From: Nocardia spumae | Lineage (GTDB): Bacteria; Actinomycetota; Actinomycetes; Mycobacteriales; Mycobacteriaceae | Length of the DNA stretch: 64,000 nt | Direction of reading: 5' to 3' | Assembly (NCBI RefSeq): GCF_020733635.1 | Contig: NZ_JAJFZL010000001.1 | Location: forward strand, 5,394,001-5,458,000 | Part shown: positions 37,186-45,304 of the stretch, piece by piece | Layout: each line of letters starts with the position of its first letter | Numbering within the stretch: position 1 is the first letter of the stretch | The notes under the pieces: model-generated | Seen by the model: the letters and a program-made list of their open reading frames with translations, nothing else | What the model was told of the DNA's origin: nothing | Databases searched by the model: none | Translations under genes and position numbers: made by a program

Positions 37186-38649
37186 ATGCCGGAGAACACG
37201 GCTGGGACCGAAACGATCGGCCTACCGAAGCTGTTGCTGCAGGCCACCACGCCCGCGCCGGGGCTTCCCGTCGCGGGCAGCACAGGCGCCACCGGCAACG
37301 GACCGGTAGGGGCGAACGGGGGCGCGCCGCAAGGCCAACCACACCCCGGCGCACCCCAGGGCCAACCACACCCCGGCGCACCGCAAGGCCAACCACACCC
37401 CGGCGCACCGCAAGGCCAACCACACCCCGGCGCACCGCAAGGCCAACCACACCCCGGCACACCCCAGGGCCAACCACAACCCGGCGCGCCGCAAGGCCAA
37501 CCACAACCGGGTGTTCCCGCGCAGTCCGCCGGAAAGCCCGGATATGCCGACTGTCCGCCGCCCGACGGCACCCCCACCAAGCCGACTCCCGGCACGCCTG
37601 CCGCTCCCGAGAAGCATTACTGGACGGTCGAACTCGACCCGCCGCCCGGGGCGAAACCGGCGGTGAAGTCCATAGTCGCGCTGGCGCGTACCGCGATCCA
37701 GACCGCCGTCGACCTGCTCGGCCGCGGTATGCCCGTACCCCCGCCGGAAGTGGCCAGCCTGCTGAAGCCGGTGACGTTCACCAACCTGGGCAAGAGCGAC
37801 ACCACCGTCGGCTACCGGCGCACCATCGCTCTGGTCAACGCCCGCCAGACCTCACTGCTGCAGTACGACCAGGAGATCGCGCGCACCTCCATCCTGGTGG
37901 CCGCCAGCAAGGACGAGACACTCGCGAGTATCAAGCACATCGTCGCGGAACTGCAGACGATGCTCAAGGCAGTACCCGTGAAGCTCACCACCACCCAGGA
38001 AACCGCGCTCATGCGCCAGATCACCGCCGCGGTGGCCCAGGTCTATCGCCTCGTCGACGCGGTCTACGCGGACAATCAGTCCCGGGCGGGCGGCGGCAGC
38101 GGCAGCGGTTCCGGGTCCGGTAGCTCCTCGGGCAGCGGCGCGTCCACAGGCGGCGGCGGCTCGTCGAGCGGGACCGCGGGTTCGGGCGGCGGCGGTCTCG
38201 GTGACATCCTCGGTCAGCTGCTGCCGATGGCCGCGATGATCCTGCCGATGGGTGCGATGGTGGCGGCGCCACTGGTGACCCAGGCGATGCAGAAGAACCA
38301 GCATGACAAAGAGGCCGAACTGCATTCGAACGGCGAGGTCACTCCCGGCGCCGGGGCCGCTCCGGCCGGCGATCCGAACGCGGCCGCGCCGGCCGCCGCC
38401 GTACCGGCCACCGCGCCCGGTACCGCAACCCCCACCGCCGTCACTCCGCAAGCGGGCGCGGCGGCCCCCGGCGCGCCCACCGCGCTGGCGACCGGCACCG
38501 GTGCGCAGACACCCGGGTCCCTGCCGCCGGTCACCGCACCGAACACCGGCGCCTCGGCCAAGGATCGCACCAAGCCTCCGACGGCCGACCCGAATGCTCC
38601 GGTGTCAGCGGAGCAGCAGCCGGAGAACGACGGGGAATCCGCGGTCTGA
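37186..38649 (+). CDS. Repeat-rich probable ESX substrate with shared helical domain
   Basis: 487 residues, no known enzyme domain. Residues 46-108 are seven 9-residue GAPQGQPHP-type repeats. Residues 145-300 are helical and contain the hairpin found in the neighbouring hydrolases (IVAELQTMLKAVPVKLTTT and ALMRQITAAVAQVYRLVDAVY). A Gly/Ser linker leads to a short hydrophobic helix pair (LGQLLPMAAMILPMGAMVAAPL, in pieces), then an Ala/Pro-rich tail. There is no signal peptide. With its position between ESX and hydrolase genes and a TTCCC box 44 bases upstream, it is most likely a substrate or adaptor; this is inference. A T-run terminator follows. Confidence 0.6.
   Translation: MPENTAGTETIGLPKLLLQATTPAPGLPVAGSTGATGNGPVGANGGAPQGQPHPGAPQGQPHPGAPQGQPHPGAPQGQPHPGAPQGQPHPGTPQGQPQPGAPQGQPQPGVPAQSAGKPGYADCPPPDGTPTKPTPGTPAAPEKHYWTVELDPPPGAKPAVKSIVALARTAIQTAVDLLGRGMPVPPPEVASLLKPVTFTNLGKSDTTVGYRRTIALVNARQTSLLQYDQEIARTSILVAASKDETLASIKHIVAELQTMLKAVPVKLTTTQETALMRQITAAVAQVYRLVDAVYADNQSRAGGGSGSGSGSGSSSGSGASTGGGGSSSGTAGSGGGGLGDILGQLLPMAAMILPMGAMVAAPLVTQAMQKNQHDKEAELHSNGEVTPGAGAAPAGDPNAAAPAAAVPATAPGTATPTAVTPQAGAAAPGAPTALATGTGAQTPGSLPPVTAPNTGASAKDRTKPPTADPNAPVSAEQQPENDGESAV
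37321..37509 (+). repeat. Seven 27-bp tandem repeats (GAPQGQPHP)
   Basis: Seven in-frame units; the first five are almost identical at DNA level and the last two have Gln for His. A likely site of length variation between strains. Confidence 0.9.
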
Positions 38650-38663
38650 TCAGACGTTGTCCG

Positions 38664-38709
38664 AGCGGTGCCGGTAGGCGAGTGAATCGCCCACCGGCAC
38701 CGCTTTTTC
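38664..38709 (+). terminator. Rho-independent terminator
   Basis: AGCGGTGCCGGT and ACCGGCACCGCT arms with an inner GGCGA/TCGCC stem, followed by TTTTT at 38705-38709. Lies 15 bases after the stop of the repeat-rich gene, between convergent genes. Confidence 0.85.
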
Positions 38710-38729
38710 GGTCCGGTGGCCCGGAGCGG

Positions 38730-40652
38730 TCAAGAGCGTCCGGTGACGTCGGGCCGAGCGGTGTCCGGAGCCGACACCGCACCGGTGGGCGGTCCGCCCG
38801 CCGTCGGCGGCGCCGATACCGCGGGGGCCGCGACCTGGCCGCCGGGCGCGGCCGCCGGGCGCGAAACCCGTTCGTCCACACCCGCGGCCACCGCCACCGG
38901 CGCGGCGACGAAGCGCGGATGCTTCACGATCTGCTCATGCGCGTACACCGCGTCGCGCAATTGCTGTCGCGTCGCCTCACCGGCCAGTAGCAGAGTCAGT
39001 TCGTTGCAGCGACGTTCGAAGACGAGAGCACGCAACGTCGCCACCTCGTCGTCGACCCGCAATTCGCCGACATCGACGCGACCGACATCAACCCGGTGCG
39101 GCAGCATGGCCGCGGTGAGCAGATCGTCGGCATCACGCAGTTCCTCCCACCACGAGGCGGGGATCTCGCGGCCGGCTCCGACCGCGTTCAGGATCCGGGT
39201 CCGGATACCGCGGGACTGCGCCGCGTCGGGCCCACCGGCGGCGCCGCCCGCGACCAGCTGGTGCGCTTCCGCCGCCAGCTCCTCGCACCGCGCGCGGATC
39301 TGCGAATCGGGCACGGACGCAACATGTTCCAGGCCCTCGACCGATCCCGCCAGTGCGAGCCGGTCGGCGGTGTCGGGGGTGAACTCCCGCAGGTCGACGT
39401 CGTAGGACGGACCGACCAGATCCTGCGTGGACACCCCCGGGAAACGCTGACGCAAACCGTTGTCGATCGATCCGGACGAGACCAGCGCGGTCAGTTCGGC
39501 GCCGGCCTTGCGGCCCCAGACCAGACCGAACTCCGCCAGCACCCGGGCCGGGTCCGACACGCCTTCCCACGGCGAGGCCGGGTCGCCGGAATCGCCGGCG
39601 AGCAGCTCGTCCCAGATCCACGGCGAAGAGACCTCGCGAGGCAGATACAACCCGGCCGGGAACCAGCCGCGCCCCTCGTTGGAGGTGATGAACACCCCGG
39701 CGCCGGCGGGGCCGCGCAGCACCGCTACGGCCCAATGCAGGCCCAGGACGGACGAATCCACCGCCGCCAGTACCGCACCGAGCAGAGTGCGGGCGATCAG
39801 CAGGTCGTTGTCGACGGCATCGCCGACCACATAGGCGGGTTCGGCCTCGGCGTCCTTGGCCTTCGCCACGGCGGCGGCGAACGGCGTCGGCAGCGGAACC
39901 GGTGGCAGATCGCCGGCCGCGCTGGTGCCGCTGGGCGCCTGGGGGCGATCGTCGGGACCGAAACCGGACGGCGGCAACGGGCCACCCGGGGGCACCACCC
40001 CGTTCGGCGATGTCGCCCCGAGCGGCGGACCGGACGGACCGCCACCCGGGCCGGACGGACCGGCAGCGGCGGCGGCCGCGGGGCCCGCTCCCGTGCCCGC
40101 CCCTGCCGACGACGTTCCCGGGCCGGCCGCGGCCGAATCCGGAGCGGCCGAGGATGATCCGGGTGCGGCGCCGGTCGGCGCGACGCCGGCGGGAGTATCC
40201 GCGCCGGCTTCGGCGGGGCCGCGGCCGCCATCGGCGGGGCCTGATCCCGGCGCCGCGACCTGCGGCCCGGTGGGAGCCTGCATCCCGGGACCGGGCATCG
40301 ACGGCGACTGCTGCAGCGGTGGTGTGTGACCGGAACCGGACGGGTCCTCGGCCCGGCGAATGTGCGCGGCGCCGTCCTCATCGCTGCGTTCGAAGGCGGC
40401 GGCGGCGGCACGCAGCTTCGCGGCGGTGTCCAGGTGTTCCTTGGCCAGCGCGTTTCCCGCGTTCTGGCGTGCCTGGTAGTAGTCGTGCAGGGCGCCGAGC
40501 ACCGGGTCGGCGATATGGCCGTAGGTGTTCGGGAATTCCTTCAACCAGTCGCTGGGAGGCTTGGCCCACTCCTCGGTGTCATGGGCAACGCGCTCGTGCT
40601 GAAGGGCCAACTCGAGTAGAACCGCGGGGTCGACGTCCATGCTGCCCGTCAT
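38730..40652 (-). CDS. Large probable ESX substrate, paralogue of the 40853-43480 protein
   Basis: 640 residues. The first 100 residues are helical, with an ERVAHDTEEWAKPPSDWLKEFP start reminiscent of WXG100-like chaperone or targeting domains. Residues 115-265 are Ala/Pro/Gly-rich. The C-terminal 350 residues share clear similarity with the end of the next protein: AVAVLRGPAGAGVFITSNEGRGW against AVSVMRHDGGVSAFVTSNDGRGW (compared in pieces), then DPARVLAEF and WGRKAGAELTALVSS. I cannot name this domain. There is no signal peptide. A one-mismatch TTCCC box lies 46-61 bases upstream of the ATG at 40652; a second ATG at 40640 is possible. Confidence 0.6.
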   Translation of the reverse strand: MTGSMDVDPAVLLELALQHERVAHDTEEWAKPPSDWLKEFPNTYGHIADPVLGALHDYYQARQNAGNALAKEHLDTAAKLRAAAAAFERSDEDGAAHIRRAEDPSGSGHTPPLQQSPSMPGPGMQAPTGPQVAAPGSGPADGGRGPAEAGADTPAGVAPTGAAPGSSSAAPDSAAAGPGTSSAGAGTGAGPAAAAAAGPSGPGGGPSGPPLGATSPNGVVPPGGPLPPSGFGPDDRPQAPSGTSAAGDLPPVPLPTPFAAAVAKAKDAEAEPAYVVGDAVDNDLLIARTLLGAVLAAVDSSVLGLHWAVAVLRGPAGAGVFITSNEGRGWFPAGLYLPREVSSPWIWDELLAGDSGDPASPWEGVSDPARVLAEFGLVWGRKAGAELTALVSSGSIDNGLRQRFPGVSTQDLVGPSYDVDLREFTPDTADRLALAGSVEGLEHVASVPDSQIRARCEELAAEAHQLVAGGAAGGPDAAQSRGIRTRILNAVGAGREIPASWWEELRDADDLLTAAMLPHRVDVGRVDVGELRVDDEVATLRALVFERRCNELTLLLAGEATRQQLRDAVYAHEQIVKHPRFVAAPVAVAAGVDERVSRPAAAPGGQVAAPAVSAPPTAGGPPTGAVSAPDTARPDVTGRS

Positions 40653-40697
40653 GCCGAATCAGATCCTTCCCACCAGTGACGTCACCATTGTCGAGCC

Positions 40698-40713
40698 TCC
40701 CCACCTGCGGGAA
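40698..40713. promoter_or_regulatory. Near-match TTCCC-N6-GGGAA box
   Basis: TCCCC ACCTGC GGGAA, one mismatch in the left half, 46-61 bases upstream of 40652. Confidence 0.45.
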
Positions 40714-40852
40714 GGATCGGGCCGGGGTGTTCGACGGCGGGCGAACGCCGCGGAGGCGGCGCATCCGCCGGGCGACGACAGATCCGATGCCTGGCGGCGG
40801 GCGTCCGTCCAGCGCGAGCTCGGTCCTGCCGAACCCACCGAATCCCGGTGCA

Positions 40853-43480
40853 TCACCGCGTGGGCGGCGCGGTGATCGTGGGGCGCCGAGCCGGTTCGGG
40901 TGTGACGGTGTCGGTCGGGAAGGACGCCAGATATTCCGAGACCTGCCCGTGGGCGTAGACGATGTCGCGCAGACGCTGCCGCGACGCCTCGCCCGACATC
41001 AACAGGACCAGTTCGTTGCAACGGCGCTGCGCCACCAGCAAGCGCAGGGTGGCCGCGTCGGTCGCGGATCGGCCGGAGGATCCCTCGGATCGCAACTCCC
41101 CCACCGGAACCCGCGACACATCCGCCAGCAGCGGCAGCATCGATGCCGCCAGCAGCTGATCGGCATCGAACAACTGCTCCCACCACTCGGCCTGCACCGG
41201 GCCGCCCTGCAGAATCGTCTGCAGGATGCGGTGCCGGTGCTCGGCGGCGCCCAGAGACGCGAACGGATCCGGGCCCGACCGCGCGAGCCGCTGATGCGCG
41301 TCGAAGGCGAAATCCAATCCGCGACCGCCGATTCGATCCGGCGGGATCGCTGCCACACGCTCGAGCACCTGCGGGGCGCTCACCAATTCCAGTCGGTCGG
41401 CCAAACCCGGTGCGGGCGCGGAGAAATCCATGGTCGGGCTGGGCCCGACCGCGCCTTCCAGCGCGACCTCGCCCAGCTGCCGGGCCAGCATCTCGTCGAA
41501 GGGGGCCGAGGACACCAGGGCCGACAGCCTGGCACCGGTACGACGTCCCCAGGCGAGTGCGAATTCGGCGAGTACCCGCGCCGGGTCTGCCACCCCCTCC
41601 CACGCCGCCCCCTCGGCCACCGACCACACCCACGGTGTCGACAGTTCGCGGGGCATGAACACGCCCGGTGGCAGCCAGCCACGGCCGTCGTTGGAGGTCA
41701 CGAAGGCGCTCACACCGCCGTCGTGGCGCATGACCGAGACCGCCCAGGCGACACCGACCGCCGGCGCGGCCCCGGCGGCGAGCAGACTGGCGAGCAGACT
41801 CCGCGCCAGGACCAGGTCGCCGTCCACCCGCTTTCCGAGCATGAAGGTCGGGGCCGCGGCGGCCACCATCGCGGCGCCGACGGCATCGCGCACCAATTCG
41901 CCACTGCCGGCGGTCTTGTCGTCGCTTCCGGAGGAGTCCGCACCGGAGCCGGCGCCGGCCGTCGCTGCCTCGCTGGGGTGCCGGCCGGGCGGCTGGTTCT
42001 TGGCCGGACCGGCGGCCGGGGGTGCCGAGACGCCGGGCGCGGACACGCCGGGAACCGAGCCGGGAGCTCCGCTCGGTGCCGAGGTAACCCGCGGCGCCAC
42101 AACGGAACCGCGAGAATCCGCACCCGATGTCGCACGCGGATCCGCCGCGGGCGACGCACCGGCATGCGGGGTCGCGCCGGGCGGCTGGGCCGCTGCGGAC
42201 GGCGGCGGCTGCGAGGTGAACATCGGTGTCTGCGCCGCCATGCCCGCCACCACGCCCAGCGACGCCGGTCCGACCGGCCCCACCGGCCCGATCGGGTCCT
42301 CGGTGCGGGTATCGGATCCGGTCCCGAGATCCGGCCCGCTCGAATCGCCACCCGGTCGCTCGTCGGTCGAACGCGCCGCGACCACCTGGGTATCGGAACC
42401 GGTCCCGGCATCGACCGCACCGTCCGGAACCGCCGGCGCCGCACCACGATCCGATGGCGCCGCCGGTATATCGGCTACCTGGTGTTCCGGGCTCTCGGTA
42501 TTCGCGGGGCCGCCGGCGGACGGCATCGAGTCGAACGACCGGCCGCCACCCACGGGCGCGGCCTGCGGCGCCGGAGCGGCTCCCGGCTGCACCTGGACGG
42601 CCGCCCCACCGGCCGGCGCGTCGGCCGGCGCCGGCGTGTCACCCTGATGCGGCGCGGCGCCATCGGGTGCGACGACGTCCCACTCGGGCAGCTGCGACAG
42701 TGGCAGCTGTGATCCCAGGGGAGCCAGCAGATCCCGCAGCCCTCGCAAGCCCGGGATCTGCGGTACGAACGGACCGCCCAGCGGCCCGAATCGGTCGAGC
42801 AGCGGGCGCAGGGGGTTCACCCCCGGCCTGCCGGGACCGCCATTGCCCACTCGGGGGGTTCGGTGCAGCGGTCCGCCACCCGGCCCGTCGGAACCGCCGG
42901 GAGCGCTGCGCCACGGCCCGGGCTGTCCCAGGGCCGCCGCGATCGCCGCGAGTTCCGGTAACCCCTGCGGTCCGATCTCGCGCAATGCCGCCGCGGCGAT
43001 ATCGTCCACTTCGGCGCGGGCATCGGAGACGATCTCCCGGATCTTGCGATCGAGGCGCGCGTCCGCCTCACTCCCGTCCCCGCCCTCTTCCTTCTCCTTC
43101 TCCCGGGCAGCGGCGGCGGCCTCGGTCGCGGCGCGAATCCGGCGCAACGCGTCGTCGACGGCGTTGAGGATCCGGTCGCGGGTGCGGGCCACCAGACTCG
43201 ACATCTGCCCGAAGGTATCGGCCGCGGCGACCAGCGCGTCGACGAATCCGCGCAACGTACCCTGCTGTGCGAGCAGGTCGTCCTTGACCGACTGCAGTCC
43301 CGGACTCGACCGGACCGCGTCGTCGAAGGCGCGCCGCGCGCGCTCGGCCTCGGCCGGATCCAGGGAATCGGCACCGTCGCGCGCAAGCGTTTCCAGATGG
43401 CCCCAGGCGCGCGGGGAGATCTGTGGCCAGTTCTCCCCGACTATGGGCTTCCAGTACGGGCTTTCGCGCTCCGGATTCAT
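40853..43480 (-). CDS. Large probable ESX substrate or toxin-like protein
   Basis: 875 residues. The N-terminal 200 residues are helical (SPYWKPIVGENWPQISPRAW, long alpha-helices, a Glu/Lys run near 130). A long Pro/Ala/Gly-rich centre, about 210-570, follows. The C-terminal 290 residues are paralogous to those of the protein at 38730-40652: VDGDLVLARSLLASLLAAG, FVTSNDGRGWLPPGVFMPREL and AQRRCNELVLLMSGEASRQRL. The shape, helical head then proline-rich neck then globular tail, is typical of exported polymorphic-type proteins, but I see no toxin active site. It starts five bases after the 101-residue gene, so the two are coupled. Confidence 0.6.
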   Translation of the reverse strand: MNPERESPYWKPIVGENWPQISPRAWGHLETLARDGADSLDPAEAERARRAFDDAVRSSPGLQSVKDDLLAQQGTLRGFVDALVAAADTFGQMSSLVARTRDRILNAVDDALRRIRAATEAAAAAREKEKEEGGDGSEADARLDRKIREIVSDARAEVDDIAAAALREIGPQGLPELAAIAAALGQPGPWRSAPGGSDGPGGGPLHRTPRVGNGGPGRPGVNPLRPLLDRFGPLGGPFVPQIPGLRGLRDLLAPLGSQLPLSQLPEWDVVAPDGAAPHQGDTPAPADAPAGGAAVQVQPGAAPAPQAAPVGGGRSFDSMPSAGGPANTESPEHQVADIPAAPSDRGAAPAVPDGAVDAGTGSDTQVVAARSTDERPGGDSSGPDLGTGSDTRTEDPIGPVGPVGPASLGVVAGMAAQTPMFTSQPPPSAAAQPPGATPHAGASPAADPRATSGADSRGSVVAPRVTSAPSGAPGSVPGVSAPGVSAPPAAGPAKNQPPGRHPSEAATAGAGSGADSSGSDDKTAGSGELVRDAVGAAMVAAAAPTFMLGKRVDGDLVLARSLLASLLAAGAAPAVGVAWAVSVMRHDGGVSAFVTSNDGRGWLPPGVFMPRELSTPWVWSVAEGAAWEGVADPARVLAEFALAWGRRTGARLSALVSSAPFDEMLARQLGEVALEGAVGPSPTMDFSAPAPGLADRLELVSAPQVLERVAAIPPDRIGGRGLDFAFDAHQRLARSGPDPFASLGAAEHRHRILQTILQGGPVQAEWWEQLFDADQLLAASMLPLLADVSRVPVGELRSEGSSGRSATDAATLRLLVAQRRCNELVLLMSGEASRQRLRDIVYAHGQVSEYLASFPTDTVTPEPARRPTITAPPTR

Positions 43481-43485
43481 CCGGA

Positions 43486-43791
43486 TCAGACCGATTCGGA
43501 CCGCACGCGGTGGCCGCCGGCGATATCGGCGTCCTTCAGGACGGTGACCTTGCCGTGAGCGTGTGAGTGGGTGGCGTGGGTCCGACCGCGGAAGTCCTCC
43601 TCGGCGCTGTCGAACCAGCCGGTGACCTTGTCGAAGACCGCCCGCAACCCGTGGTCCAGCGGCGAGGCCGGCCGTTCGCCGACGGTCCAGCCGCCGGTGA
43701 TGGCGCCGACCTGGTCGGCGAACGAGATCTTGGCCCCGGCGACCTGCCGGGAGGAGGCGATGACGTCATCGGGTTCGTCGATATCCAGCAT
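43486..43791 (-). CDS. Small protein, possible chaperone or immunity-type partner
   Basis: 101 residues, no recognised domain. It is acidic at the N-terminus (LDIDEPDDVIASS), has a WTVGERP turn, a VFDKVTGWFDSAEEDF helix and a His-rich segment (HATHSHAHG). The size and the five-base spacing to the large substrate-like gene suggest a dedicated partner. The W-F helix could belong to a WXG100-like fold, but this is weak. Confidence 0.5.
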   Translation of the reverse strand: MLDIDEPDDVIASSRQVAGAKISFADQVGAITGGWTVGERPASPLDHGLRAVFDKVTGWFDSAEEDFRGRTHATHSHAHGKVTVLKDADIAGGHRVRSESV

Positions 43792-43823
43792 GGCATGCCC
43801 TGTCTCGAGAATGTGTGCGACGC

Positions 43824-44174
43824 TCAGGAATTGGTGCCGAACTCGGCGATCTCCATGGCGCGGTAGGAGGATTCGGTGGGCAGGTCGAAGGAGTCGATCG
43901 TGTACGGCCGGGTGCCGTTGTACTCCATCTCCGAGCGCAGGCCCACCCTCGATTTCGTATGGGCCAGTTTGGCCAGTCGCAGAATCTCGGTGGCCAGCCA
44001 GGTATCGCCGTTCTCCCGGGCGTCGTCGGTGAGATGCAGTCCGACGACCTCACCGTCGCGATCACAGGCGACGCCGACGGTGTGGTCGGGATTGAACACC
44101 TCGTACACCCGATTCTGCCAATCCGGTTCGGGCGCGGCGACTTCGTCCTCGTCGTAATCGTCGATATCGGACAT
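43824..44174 (-). CDS. YbaB/EspL-like small protein
   Basis: 116 residues. After an acidic start, a core with TVGVACDRDGEVVGLHLTDD and an alpha-helix TWLATEILRLAKLAHT matches the YbaB/EbfC-type pattern seen in EspL of ESX-1, where EspL stabilises substrates. A good GAAAGGAG site precedes the ATG. A second protein of the same type lies at 44957-45304, so the operon carries a pair. Family assignment is by pattern only. Confidence 0.5.
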   Translation of the reverse strand: MSDIDDYDEDEVAAPEPDWQNRVYEVFNPDHTVGVACDRDGEVVGLHLTDDARENGDTWLATEILRLAKLAHTKSRVGLRSEMEYNGTRPYTIDSFDLPTESSYRAMEIAEFGTNS

Positions 44175-44201
44175 GGTCGGACTCCTTTCGATCGTGGGAA
44201 G

Positions 44202-44960
44202 CTAGGGACCCGCGACAACGCCCGGAGCGGAGACCCGTCCGGGCGGCGCGGAGACGGTGGGGCCGGGCGGTTGCGCGGGGGGTGCCGGATCCGGCTGCTC
44301 CTCCGTTTCCGCCAGCTGTGCGGCGATGGCCGACCAGGCCTCGTCACCGACCGTCATGACCTGGTGCAGCTGCCAGAATCTCGTCCCCAGATACATCTCG
44401 CCGGTGCCGTCCGGGGCGAGATCGAGGTGGTCGGGACCGTCGGCGGCGGGATTCAGGGTGATCGTCGTGAGCGGCGGTTGCATATCGTCGACATTGACGA
44501 TCGTGGCACTGCTGCCCGGAATGAAACTGGTGCGGCAGCGCGGATCCGAGGCCGGCGTCAGCTCGGGACTGTTGGTGGTGATCGTCACCTCCGGGTTCAG
44601 CAGCAGTTGCAGTACCCACGATCGCGCGGCCGGCGCGGGCCGATCCGCGGTGATCGAAATGGCCAGCGACGCGGACAGATCCACCACCAGCACGGCCTGC
44701 GAACTGGTGACGCCGACGACGACCAGCCGCCGCGCGGTACCCACCGGATCGGGCAGATCGTCGGCGGCGAAGACCATGGCGGCCGATCCGGCGCCGGCGC
44801 CGGTCACCGGATAGGCGTTGACGGTGCCCGTCGCCACGTCGATGGTGTAGGCGGCCAGCAGATCCGGTGTCCGCTCGGCCAATCCGGCCAGGCGCACCAG
44901 ACCTTCACCGTGCAGCCAGCGCACGGTGTCGGCGATGGTCACCCCTCCCGGATCGGTCAC
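44202..44960 (-). CDS. Unknown protein, EspG-like size, in the ESX substrate operon
   Basis: 252 residues from a GTG at 44960 that overlaps the preceding stop (GTGA). It is a mixed alpha/beta protein with no signal peptide or membrane helix, with repeated beta-strand patterns (LVVVGVTSSQAVLVVDLSAS, ATIVNVDD) and a Pro-rich tail. I do not recognise the domain. A cytosolic chaperone for the EspB-like protein is one possibility given size and place, but nothing in the sequence proves it. Confidence 0.5.
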   Translation of the reverse strand: MTDPGGVTIADTVRWLHGEGLVRLAGLAERTPDLLAAYTIDVATGTVNAYPVTGAGAGSAAMVFAADDLPDPVGTARRLVVVGVTSSQAVLVVDLSASLAISITADRPAPAARSWVLQLLLNPEVTITTNSPELTPASDPRCRTSFIPGSSATIVNVDDMQPPLTTITLNPAADGPDHLDLAPDGTGEMYLGTRFWQLHQVMTVGDEAWSAIAAQLAETEEQPDPAPPAQPPGPTVSAPPGRVSAPGVVAGP

Positions 44961-45304
44961 GAAACCTGCTCCGGCACCACGGATTCCGCCTCGTCGGAGG
45001 TATCGCCCCACGGATCTCGCGACATCAGCAACTCGTACTGGCGGCCGGCGTCCGCACTGCTCTCCCGGATCGCGGCGATGATCTCCGCGACCAGTTCGTG
45101 CGCCTCGAATCGGTCCACGGTGCCCGGCGCCAGGTACAGATCGGTGAGCCGGCCCATCGCGTCCACCTCGGGAATGACCGCACCGCTCGGCGAGGGGCGG
45201 CGGGCCCGGATGGCGTCGATCTTCTCGCGCAGATCGGCGATCTTGTGTCGCAGGTCGCGCGCGGCGTCCAAGGCCGCCTGCACCTCGGGATGGATATCAC
45301 TCAT
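44957..45304 (-). CDS. YbaB/EspL-like small protein
   Basis: 115 residues. The first 35 residues form a helix (VQAALDAARDLRHKIADLREKIDAI). Then comes the YbaB-type sheet and helix: IPEVDAMGRLTDLYLAPGTV, LVAEIIAAIRESSADA. In ESX-1 the YbaB-like EspL sits next to espB; here too the gene directly follows the EspB-like gene with a four-base overlap (ATGA). A role in stabilising EspB-like protein is likely. Confidence 0.6.
   Translation of the reverse strand: MSDIHPEVQAALDAARDLRHKIADLREKIDAIRARRPSPSGAVIPEVDAMGRLTDLYLAPGTVDRFEAHELVAEIIAAIRESSADAGRQYELLMSRDPWGDTSDEAESVVPEQVS

Noticed and set aside
39902..42712. 936-codon plus-strand frame over the two large leftward genes
   Set aside because: Its composition is Arg/Pro-rich noise; the leftward frames are paralogous to each other, which proves they are the coding ones.
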